Origin: a bacterium
GTDB taxonomy: Bacteria; Vulcanimicrobiota; Xenobia; RGZZ01
Reading direction: 5' to 3'
Assembly: GCA_021782195.1 (NCBI GenBank)
Contig: JAJXVI010000133.1
Coordinates: forward strand, 1 to 6,877
Length of the DNA: 6,877 bases
Shown: piece by piece, positions 1-5,476 of the stretch
Layout: every line of letters begins with the position of its first letter
Numbering within the stretch: the first letter of the stretch is position 1
Made by a program: the position numbers and the translations under genes
The notes under the pieces: model-generated
The model's database searches: none
What the model saw: the letters and a program-made list of their open reading frames with translations, nothing else
What the model was told of the DNA's origin: nothing

Positions 1-225
1 GCCCCTCGCTGGCCGGGGAGTTGCGCGTCCCCCGCGTCGTTGCGCGCCCCTCGCTGGCCGGGGTGTTGCGCGTCCCCCGGGTCGTTGCGCGCCCCTCGCT
101 GTCCGGGGTGTTGCGCGTCCCCCGGGTCGTTGTGCGCCCCTCGCTGGCCGGGGTGTTGCGCGTCCCCCGGGTCGTTGCGCGCCCCTCGCTGGCCGGAGTG
201 TTGCGCGTCCCCCGCGTCAACGCGC
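1..225. repeat. Tandem array of five 45-bp units
   Basis: Five head-to-tail copies of a 45-bp unit start at 1, 46, 91, 136 and 181. Each begins GCCCCTCGCTGGCCGG and contains TTGCGCGTCCCCC. The copies differ by only a few substitutions, and the fifth diverges at its end (GTCAACGCGC instead of GTCGTTGCGC). The array may continue beyond the left edge of the window. Because 45 is a multiple of three, frames stay open across it; one plus frame reads a 15-residue repeat RVPRVVARPSLAGVL, but no start signal or recognisable domain supports translation. Positions 226-329 contain no gene that I can support. The array could be intergenic, or the end of a repeat-containing gene lying to the left. Confidence 0.9.
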
Positions 226-293
226 GGTGGCTCCAGGGACAAGACCGGGCAGTGCGGCACCTGCCACGTCCACCTCAGAAGGCCGACTCCGAC

Positions 294-316
294 GCGAGCC
301 TGTCGACGCGGCTTGC
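294..316 (-). terminator. Weak hairpin just after the minus-strand gene
   Basis: About 13 bp past the stop of the minus-strand gene, GCAAGCC and GGCTCGC (minus-strand reading) can pair at six of seven positions around a 9-base loop. There is no T-tract after it, so its role as a terminator is only a guess from its position. Confidence 0.22.
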
Positions 317-329
317 AGTACCTTTCCCT

Positions 330-1172
330 TCAACGCGCGAGCTGCTTGAACGAAGGATTGATCCACCACCCGGGCTCGCGCATGTGGGAGCGGAGGAGGT
401 CGACCTGCAGGTTCGCATGTGGGAGCCAGTCGTGGAAAGTCCACGTCCAGGCGCCGCTGGCGTGGTGTGGTGCCCCGAGATTCAGCCCGTGGATACTCGA
501 CATATGCAGGGGAGGAGCGGTCTGCACGCGCAGGTGCACGAGTCGTACCGGTACGCGCCAGGCGGCGGCGGGTGTCAGCAGGTAGACAAACTTGCCACGC
601 GTACCGACTGATCCGGCGTAGTGCGTGGAAACCGTCCGGATCTCTCCTTTGCTGAAGGGTACCTGTAAAACGTGCCAGGTCGTGGAATGAAACCCTGGGT
701 AGGAAATTCGGGGACGGTGCGCGGTGCGAAGCCTGACGGACTGGCCGTCTACGCGGCACGAGAAGCTTGCCAGCGTGGAGGCGTAGTTCAGGGGATTGTC
801 TGCGTCACGGTCGGTGAAGACGGGAAGACCCAGGGTTGCTTCGCAGGTGGCTCCAGGGTTGCGCAGTACGTAGGTGACATCAACGCTGGCGTCAACGTCG
901 CCGTCGACCAGTGGGGTGGGTGTCGTGTAGCCGCGTCCGACTGTCGCGAAGGTGACGCACACGTCTTCGCGGTCGAGGACGACCGTCGAGTTGCCGATGG
1001 GAACCAGATGTCCCCCGAGAATTCCGACGTGGCTCTGGTCGGCCCTCGCGACGCCTTTGCAGGCTGTCAACAGCGCCACTGAGAGCAGGAAGATCATCAG
1101 GCGTCGCAGCGCCAGTACGGTCGCTCGCGTGCCGCGCTCGAGGGCGGGGGAGTGAATGCGCGTTACAGTCAT
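330..1172 (-). CDS. Predicted secreted lipoprotein, DUF4424-like
   Basis: The 280-residue protein has an export signal: a basic N-region, then the hydrophobic stretch LMIFLLSVALL (25-35) leading into a lipobox LTAC with Cys38. The motif ARA (42-44) just after it offers an alternative signal peptidase I site. The mature part looks all-beta. The order of elements is a short N-terminal block (about 46-70), a strand VDVTYVLRNPG (97-107), then VDGQSV (141-146), VPFSKGE (171-177) and an aromatic C-terminal region (TWTFHDWLP, 243-251). This order resembles the DUF4424 family of secreted proteins of unknown function, but I recognise it only by its general style. The chosen start has a purine-rich ribosome-binding stretch (AGAGGGA, ending 3 bases before ATG). 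The internal Met26 has none, although it would give a more usual short signal peptide. The gene is divergent from the U32 gene, with the hexamer array between them. No function is assigned. Confidence 0.72.
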   Translation of the reverse strand: MTVTRIHSPALERGTRATVLALRRLMIFLLSVALLTACKGVARADQSHVGILGGHLVPIGNSTVVLDREDVCVTFATVGRGYTTPTPLVDGDVDASVDVTYVLRNPGATCEATLGLPVFTDRDADNPLNYASTLASFSCRVDGQSVRLRTAHRPRISYPGFHSTTWHVLQVPFSKGEIRTVSTHYAGSVGTRGKFVYLLTPAAAWRVPVRLVHLRVQTAPPLHMSSIHGLNLGAPHHASGAWTWTFHDWLPHANLQVDLLRSHMREPGWWINPSFKQLAR

Positions 1173-1210
1173 GGGTCCCTCTTCTCTCGCAATGTCCTGG
1201 CCCCTCCCTG

Positions 1211-1420
1211 CGCTTCCGCTCCTGCTCCCGCTTCCGCTTCCGCTCCTGCTCCCGCTTCCGCTCCCGCTTCCGCTCCCGCTTCCGCTCCCGCGTCCGCTCC
1301 CGCGTCCGCTTCCGCGTCCGCTTCCGCGTCCGCTTCCGCTCCCGCTTCCGCTTCCGCTTCCGCTCCCGCTCCCGCTTCCGCTCCCGCTTCCGCTTCCGCT
1401 CCCGCGTCCGCTTCCGCGTC
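1211..1420. repeat. 35-copy CGCTYC hexanucleotide array
   Basis: An uninterrupted run of 35 hexamers (210 bp) fills most of the gap between the two divergent genes. By hand count there are 16 CGCTTC, 11 CGCTCC, 6 CGCGTC and 2 TGCTCC units. The plus strand is strongly pyrimidine-biased, with G the only common purine. An 18-base block (three hexamers) at 1211-1228 recurs at 1235-1252, which shows higher-order duplication. All frames are open and read simple repeats (Ala-Ser-Ala-Pro, Leu-Pro, or on the minus strand Arg-Lys-Arg-Glu). Open reading frames here are therefore an artefact of the repeat. The array ends 21 bp before the first possible ATG of the U32 gene, so it occupies the place where both divergent promoters would be expected. 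I see no clear -35/-10 pair in 1173-1441. Confidence 0.93.
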
Positions 1421-1441
1421 GTCCCTCGCGATCCGCCCAGA

Positions 1442-4285
1442 ATGAAGGAAGAGCGGGTCATTTCGCCGGGTTCGGCGGAACCCGTCCGCGTCGTGTCGAA
1501 ATTCGCCTGCATGAAACCGCCACCTCGACAGCCGTCACGTGCTCCCGAAATCCTCGCCCCCGCCGGCGACCAGCGTTCTTTGCAAGCCGCGCTGCAGGGC
1601 GGCGCCGATGCCGTCTATTTCGGGCTTGATGAAGGGTTCAACGCACGTCAGCGGGCGGAAAACTTTTCTCTTGACGGGCTGGCTTCCACCGTTTCCACGA
1701 TTCATTCATCCGGCGCGCGCGCTTTTTTGACGCTCAACACCCTCGTTTTCGAGCCAGAACTCGAAGCAGTGGAGCGCGTTGTTCGAGCTGCGGCCCTGGC
1801 CGGGGTTGACGCCCTCATCGTGCAGGACCCCGCCGTGGCGCTCCTGGCGCGCGCAATCTGCCCGGCGTTGCACCTCCACGCGTCGACCCAGATGACCGTG
1901 TCGAGCCCGGAGGCTGCGCGCTTCGCGCAAACTCTTGGCGTGACGCGCATCGTGGTTCCGCGTGAACTCTCCGTGGACGAGATTCGCAAGTTCGCCGCAG
2001 GAACCGACCTGGAACTGGAAGTGTTCATCGTCGGCGCGCTGTGCGTGTCGTGGAGCGGTCAGTGTCTTTCCAGCGAGGTCTGGGGCGGACGCAGCGCCAA
2101 CCGCGGCCAGTGCGCCCAGGCCTGTCGCCTCCCGTACGACCTCATCGTTGATGGGGAGCGGCGCGACCTCGGCGACGTGGCGTATCTTCTCTCGCCTCGC
2201 GACCTGGCCGGTTTTGGCGTCGTGCGAGCACTGATGGATCTTGGCGTGGCCGGCCTCAAGATCGAGGGCCGCCAGAAGGGGCCGGCCTACGTGCTGTCTG
2301 CGACGACCGCCGTGCGAGGCTGGGTCGATGCGCAGGTCCGCGGCGTAAAACCCGAGGACGAGAAGCGCTTGAGCACCGACTTGCGCGACCTGTCGCTCGC
2401 ATACTCCCGAGGATGGAGTGAAGGCTGGCTCGCGGGCAGCGATCACCAGGCGCTGGTGGAAGGTCGCTCGCCACGTCATCGCGGCCTCTACCTTGGTCGT
2501 GTGGAGTCGGTGGAGGGCAATGTCGTGCGCGTTGCTTCCTCGGTTTCGTCCGCATCGTCGGTTTCGCCGGCGTGCGAACCTTCCGACAGCGCGCCAGCTC
2601 AGCCCCCCGCGGTTGCGCCTCTGGAGCCCGTGTGCGGCATGGGGGTGGTCTTTGACGAGGGACGTCCCGAGGAGGAAGAGCAGGGCGGCCCGCTCTTCTC
2701 GGTACGCCGTCAGGCGACGGGCTGGTTGCTGGGATTTGGCCGACCCGGGCCGGATCTGCGCCGGGTTCGAGCGGGGGCGCGCGTGTGGGTGACGGGGGAT
2801 CCGGCGCTGGCCGCGGCGGCGCAGAGGGCGGTCACGTCCCCACTCCGTGGCGGACGTGTCGGGTTGTGCATGACCCTTCGCGGACGGGCAGGGGAGCCGC
2901 TGCTCGTACAGGGACGTACTTCAGGGGCGGTCGTGGAAGTCGTGTCCGACACGGTGTTGCAACCTTCCCGCGTGGTTTTGGGAGGCGGACTTTCCGCGGA
3001 CACCCTGCGCGACAAGCTGGGTGCGCTCGGCGGTTCCCCGTTTGTGCTCGAGGAACTCGACGCACGGGAACTGGCGGAAGGCCTGTTCCTGCCCGTGAGC
3101 GAGCTCAAGCGCCTGCGCCGGGTGCTTGTCGCGGAACTTTCAAGCCGCCTGGGTCCGCCGCCACGCGTTCTGACGGCAGGATCGCAGATTGAGCCGTTGC
3201 GCGAACGTCTGGCGGAGCTTTCGGGGACGTCCGCGTGCGCGTCGGCAGCCGATGCGGCGGAGCTTTCGGGGACGTCCGCGTGCGCGTCGGCAGCCGATCT
3301 CGCCCGTTCCTCAAGCAGCGACGAGACCCTTTCCCGTGTGAGCCTGAATCGGCTTCCTGAAAGTCGTTCGACCGGTGCGGACTGCGGGGTGCGCCTGGTC
3401 GCCCTGTGCCGTACCGACGAGCAGTTGGAGGCTGTGATTGAGCGCGGCGGGAAAGAGGTGGTGCTCGACTGGATGGAGATGGTCGGGTTGGGACGTGCGG
3501 TGGCGAGAGCGCGAAGCTGCGGACTGAGGGTGGGCGTCGCGACAGTGCGAGTGCAGAAACCCGGTGAGGAGGGCTACGATCGCCGCCTGGAGGCGCTGGC
3601 GCCAGATGCTGTGCTGGTGCGCCACTGGGCGGCCTGCATGCATTTTGCGTCGGTTCGCGCGAGGAAGCGCACAACGGGCTCGCCCGGCAGGCACGGTCGA
3701 GTGGATGAGGACGCACCTCTGGTGCATGGCGATTTTTCGCTGAACGTGACGAATTCCCTGACTGCCATGCACCTGCTCGGGCTCGGGCTGGATACCCTGA
3801 CGGTTTCGTATGATCTTGACGAGTTGCAGTTGTTTGCGCTGCTTGAGCGCGTGCCGCCATCCCGCATTGCCGTGACGGTGCATCACCATATTCCCACGTT
3901 TCATACCGAGCACTGCGTGTATGCGAGCACGCTCAGTCAGGGACGCGATTTTCGGACGTGCGGACGTCCGTGCGAGGAGCATCAGATTGCGCTGCGCGAT
4001 CGAGTTGGACTTTCGCATCCTGTCATCGTCGACGTAGGATGTCGCAACACGGTCTTCAATGCTCAGGCCCAGAGCGCAGCTGGTCTGGTGGAGAGGTTGG
4101 TGCGATCTGGCGTTCGCTTGCTCCGCGTCGAGTTCGTGCGTGAATCGCGCGAAGAGGCTGTTACCGTCCTCGATGCGTATGGTGCGCTGCTGGCCGGCGA
4201 GATTGGCCCCGAGGAGGTGGTGCGTCGCGCCGGTGCGCACGAACAATTTGGCGTGACGCGTGGCACGATGCAGGTCACGCGGTGA
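1442..4285 (+). CDS. Large U32-family Fe-S protein (DUF3656-type)
   Basis: The 947-residue protein begins its conserved part at PEILAPAGD (35-43), followed by GGADAVYFG (53-61) and HASTQMTVSS (146-155), as in the 'peptidase U32' family. The name is historical. Characterised members such as TrhP and RlhA are Fe-S proteins needed for RNA hydroxylation, and UbiU/UbiV act in ubiquinone hydroxylation. The Fe-S ligand pattern is present: GALC (Cys201), GQC (Cys208), GQC (Cys224) and AC (Cys228), followed by LKIEGR (272-277). The middle region (about 350-590) fits the DUF3656 position. It includes a Ser/Ala/Pro-rich linker (366-397) and a duplicated 15-residue insert (591-620). The C-terminal part (about 765-875) carries a second Cys set: 825, 840, 844 and 867. 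This protein is much longer than TrhP (about 450 residues) and longer than RlhA (about 650). The start is uncertain: ATG 1442 and ATG 1511 (Met24) both lack a good ribosome-binding site, and conservation begins after both. The substrate cannot be assigned. Confidence 0.88.
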   Translation: MKEERVISPGSAEPVRVVSKFACMKPPPRQPSRAPEILAPAGDQRSLQAALQGGADAVYFGLDEGFNARQRAENFSLDGLASTVSTIHSSGARAFLTLNTLVFEPELEAVERVVRAAALAGVDALIVQDPAVALLARAICPALHLHASTQMTVSSPEAARFAQTLGVTRIVVPRELSVDEIRKFAAGTDLELEVFIVGALCVSWSGQCLSSEVWGGRSANRGQCAQACRLPYDLIVDGERRDLGDVAYLLSPRDLAGFGVVRALMDLGVAGLKIEGRQKGPAYVLSATTAVRGWVDAQVRGVKPEDEKRLSTDLRDLSLAYSRGWSEGWLAGSDHQALVEGRSPRHRGLYLGRVESVEGNVVRVASSVSSASSVSPACEPSDSAPAQPPAVAPLEPVCGMGVVFDEGRPEEEEQGGPLFSVRRQATGWLLGFGRPGPDLRRVRAGARVWVTGDPALAAAAQRAVTSPLRGGRVGLCMTLRGRAGEPLLVQGRTSGAVVEVVSDTVLQPSRVVLGGGLSADTLRDKLGALGGSPFVLEELDARELAEGLFLPVSELKRLRRVLVAELSSRLGPPPRVLTAGSQIEPLRERLAELSGTSACASAADAAELSGTSACASAADLARSSSSDETLSRVSLNRLPESRSTGADCGVRLVALCRTDEQLEAVIERGGKEVVLDWMEMVGLGRAVARARSCGLRVGVATVRVQKPGEEGYDRRLEALAPDAVLVRHWAACMHFASVRARKRTTGSPGRHGRVDEDAPLVHGDFSLNVTNSLTAMHLLGLGLDTLTVSYDLDELQLFALLERVPPSRIAVTVHHHIPTFHTEHCVYASTLSQGRDFRTCGRPCEEHQIALRDRVGLSHPVIVDVGCRNTVFNAQAQSAAGLVERLVRSGVRLLRVEFVRESREEAVTVLDAYGALLAGEIGPEEVVRRAGAHEQFGVTRGTMQVTR
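3211..3298 (+). repeat. Perfect 43-bp duplication inside the U32 gene
   Basis: Two identical 43-bp copies (3211-3253 and 3256-3298) are separated by 2 bases, giving a 45-bp period that keeps the frame. They encode AELSGTSACASAAD twice (residues 591-604 and 606-619). This lies in a low-complexity Ala/Ser-rich insert between the middle region and the C-terminal part of the protein. The absence of any substitution between copies points to a recent duplication. Confidence 0.95.
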
Positions 4286-4317
4286 GCCGACGGACGGGGA
4301 ACGCGCATGTGGCGGGG

Positions 4318-4363
4318 GATTCGCGTCTGCGAATCGGGCGCGTCGAACCGACGTGCCCGATTC
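4318..4363 (+). terminator. Strong palindrome after the U32 gene, with a competing hairpin
   Basis: Positions 4331-4345 (GAATCGGGCGCGTCG) pair with 4349-4363 (CGACGTGCCCGATTC) through 15 bp, with one G-T pair and a 3-base loop AAC. An overlapping smaller hairpin pairs 4318-4324 (GATTCGC) with 4329-4335 (GCGAATC) around GTCT. The two share bases 4331-4335, so they cannot form together. The structure begins 33 bp after the U32 stop, which suits transcript termination or 3'-end protection. No T-run follows on either strand, so it is not a classical intrinsic terminator. It also lies at the point where similarity to the decayed cupin gene stops. Confidence 0.45.
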
Positions 4364-4564
4364 ACTTCCGATGCGCATTTTCAGGCTCCCACTTACAATT
4401 TACAGCGTCTCGTCGGATGCGTGTGCGTGCTGTTAATAAACGCGACCGGGGGAATCGATCCAGGTGAACGGCGTGTAGCCCTCTTCTCTCAATCGCTGGG
4501 CGAGATCTTCAGGGTCCGGCAATTGGGACTCTCGCCAGTGCACAACATGAACCACAGCTTCCAT
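4364..4564 (-). pseudogene. Decayed cupin-domain gene with two in-frame stops
   Basis: On the minus strand, from ATG at 4564, one frame reads MEAVVHVVHW, then LAQRLREEGYTPFTW, then SPGRVY. A TAA follows (4433-4435), then QHAHASDETL, a second TAA, and IVSGSLKMRIGS. Read through the stops, this matches cupin motif 1 exactly: G(X)5HXH(X)3E(X)6G. The metal-binding His pair and Glu are kept, and both stops fall at variable positions. After about position 4364 no cupin sequence continues. The second half of the barrel (motif 2) is missing, and a full-length gene would run into the U32 coding end. GGAGG lies only 1 base before the ATG, an awkward spacing. I call this a truncated pseudogene of a small single-domain cupin. 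An 81-codon open frame beginning at 4678 includes its first 43 residues. The original function is unknown. Confidence 0.6.
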
Positions 4565-4620
4565 ACCTCCGCGAGTGGTGTTCGGCCAACAGTTCCGTCG
4601 TCCTCTGTGTCGACCTTCGG

Positions 4621-4723
4621 GGCGACGAAACTTGCGCGTTCGCTTTTCCTGTTGCCACACCGACACGTTCGCTGTCATCGTTGCCTCAAGGCGACGAAAC
4701 TTGAGCGTTCGCTTTTCCTGTTG
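4621..4723. repeat. 34-bp direct repeat, two copies plus a partial one
   Basis: Copy 1 (4621-4654) and copy 2 (4690-4723) share 33 of 34 bases. Each starts GGCGACGAAACTTG and ends CGTTCGCTTTTCCTGTTG. Their starts are 69 bp apart. A weaker third match (CGTTCGCT...GTTGCC, 4666-4685, about 15 of 20 bases) lies between them. Each full copy can fold GCGACG against CG(T)TCGC with a bulged T, followed by TTTT, which looks like a weak terminator hairpin on the plus strand. The repeat lies between the decayed cupin gene and the perR promoter. It may be a dispersed intergenic element, a tandem terminator or a protein-binding region. Confidence 0.88.
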
Positions 4724-4777
4724 AATACCGGGATTCGTGGAGGCTGTAAAAGAGCTGGAGGGCGTCTTGCGTAGGGG

Positions 4778-4806
4778 TTGACAGGAACTGCGTCCCGTGG
4801 TACTCT
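4778..4806 (+). promoter_or_regulatory. Sigma-70-type promoter of perR
   Basis: A perfect -35 hexamer TTGACA (4778-4783) is followed, after exactly 17 bases, by TACTCT (4801-4806) as -10. Transcription would begin near 4812-4814, about 35 bases before the perR ATG. The PerR-like operator follows at once. Confidence 0.8.
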
Positions 4807-4815
4807 CTTCTCAGG

Positions 4816-4830
4816 TAAGAATCATTATTA
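4816..4830 (+). promoter_or_regulatory. PerR-box-like operator in the perR leader
   Basis: TAAGAATCATTATTA is a 7-1-7 inverted repeat with six of seven matching pairs. It fits the known PerR box (TTATAATNATTATAA) and the looser TNANAAT-N-ATTNTNA form. It lies about 10 bases past the -10 element, over or just after the expected transcription start, where a bound repressor would block the promoter. Autoregulation of perR is the natural reading. Confidence 0.72.
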
Positions 4831-4846
4831 AACAGGAGTGAGACAG

Positions 4847-5296
4847 ATGGAGTCGGCGCGGGCCCTGTGCGATCGGTTGCGTGAGCGAGGATACGCGATC
4901 ACCCCGCAACGGCGTACCATTTTTGAAGCGCTCGAGGGTGCCACCCATCACCCGTCGGCGGAGCAGGTTCACGAGGACGTGCGTCGTAGGTTGCCCGATG
5001 TTTCCCTGGCAACGGTGTACAAGACACTCAAAGAACTGGTCTCGATGGGTGAAATTGCGGAGTTGAGCCTGCATGGCGACCGCAGTCGATATGATCCGCG
5101 GGTCGACGTTCACAGTCACCTCAAGTGTGACATCTGCGAACGCGTGGTGGATGTCGACCTCGACTTTGCGGAACTCGTGCTGCCGGCGAGATGCCGAGCT
5201 GGTTTTGTGGTCGATCGTCACGAGGTCGTCTTTTACGGAAGATGCCCGGAGTGCTTGCGAGCGGAGAACGCTCGCAAGCGAACTCTTGCGCGTTGA
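4847..5296 (+). CDS. perR: PerR-type Fur-family peroxide-sensing repressor
   Basis: The 149-residue protein is a full-length Fur-family regulator. It has a winged-helix DNA-binding domain (TPQRRTIFEAL at 19-29; the recognition region DVSLATVYKTLKEL at 51-64), then a metal-binding dimerisation domain. Structural zinc ligands are CDIC (Cys94, Cys97) and CPEC (Cys133, Cys136). The regulatory metal site matches Bacillus subtilis PerR residue by residue: His35, Asp83, His89, His91 and Asp102 correspond to H37, D85, H91, H93 and D104. Asp at the last position, rather than Glu as in Fur, is the feature linked to oxidation of the sensing histidines by H2O2. This favours a peroxide sensor over an iron-uptake regulator. 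The start is ATG 4847, with AGGAG 8 bases upstream; GTG 4838 in the same frame lacks a site. Its own promoter carries a PerR box, and a second box lies before the downstream ahpC gene. Confidence 0.9.
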   Translation: MESARALCDRLRERGYAITPQRRTIFEALEGATHHPSAEQVHEDVRRRLPDVSLATVYKTLKELVSMGEIAELSLHGDRSRYDPRVDVHSHLKCDICERVVDVDLDFAELVLPARCRAGFVVDRHEVVFYGRCPECLRAENARKRTLAR

Positions 5297-5304
5297 AGGT
5301 TCAC

Positions 5305-5378
5305 GCGCCAGCCTGTGGCGAATGGCGCTACCCCGGATTTGATTTCGGGATGCGGGTTTTGAAATCCGCATCCTGGGG
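5305..5378 (+). terminator. Paired hairpins between perR and ahpC
   Basis: Just after the perR stop, GCGCCA (5305-5310) pairs with TGGCGC (5323-5328), with an inner GCC/GGC pairing. A second, stronger stem pairs GGATGCGG (5348-5355) with CCGCATCC (5366-5373), with a T/A-rich tip. It can be closed further out by CCCC (5331-5334) against GGGG (5375-5378). Neither is followed by a T-run, so termination of the perR transcript here is plausible but unproven. Confidence 0.45.
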
Positions 5379-5407
5379 ACGTTGGCACGCTTCCGGTGAC
5401 GGAAGCA

Positions 5408-5436
5408 TTGAACGGGTGTCAGGGAATAATGATTCT
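5408..5436 (+). promoter_or_regulatory. Possible ahpC promoter
   Basis: TTGAAC (5408-5413) and, after 17 bases, GATTCT (5431-5436) form a weak -35/-10 pair. The -10 is poor (three of six consensus bases). It lies inside the PerR-box-like site, which would make repression by PerR direct. The exact start site is uncertain. Confidence 0.4.
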
Positions 5437-5438
5437 CA
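5424..5438 (+). promoter_or_regulatory. PerR-box-like operator before ahpC
   Basis: GAATAATGATTCTCA matches the reverse complement of the perR-leader box at 13 of 15 positions, including the 12-base core AATAATGATTCT. Its right half ATTCTCA fits the ATTNTNA half-site fully, and its left half fits partly. It lies 38 bases before the ahpC start, at the expected promoter, so PerR control of ahpC is likely. Confidence 0.72.
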
Positions 5439-5476
5439 TGACGAACGAGCTCGATATGGACATAAAGGAGAAAAAC

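Noticed and set aside
21..611. Two overlapping plus-strand open frames of 180-196 codons running from the left array
   Set aside because: They are open mainly because the 45-bp repeat is GC-rich and in frame. Downstream they are antisense to the minus-strand lipoprotein gene and show no domain or ribosome-binding site.
892..1512. Minus-strand 206-codon frame with a long Arg/Lys/Glu-rich run, and plus-strand Ala-Pro and Leu-Pro frames
   Set aside because: All are translations of the CGCTYC array, and every frame is open across it. The minus frame also overlaps the start of the better-supported 330-1172 gene in a different frame.
3311..4378. 355-codon minus-strand frame opposite the U32 gene end
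   Set aside because: Apart from its first few residues, which belong to the decayed cupin frame, it is a shadow of the U32 coding sequence.
4364..4564. TAA read as a sense codon, making the cupin gene functional
   Set aside because: ahpC ends with TAA in the normal place, and no other gene contains internal TAA. The cupin barrel is also truncated, so decay is the simpler explanation.
4621..4723. Minimal CRISPR array (34-bp repeat, 35-bp spacer)
   Set aside because: There are only two full copies, the spacer contains a degenerate part of the repeat, and no cas gene is in the window.
4307..4774. 155-codon plus-strand frame in the gap before perR
   Set aside because: It has no ribosome-binding site or recognisable domain, crosses the palindrome and both 34-bp repeats, and lies opposite the cupin remnant.
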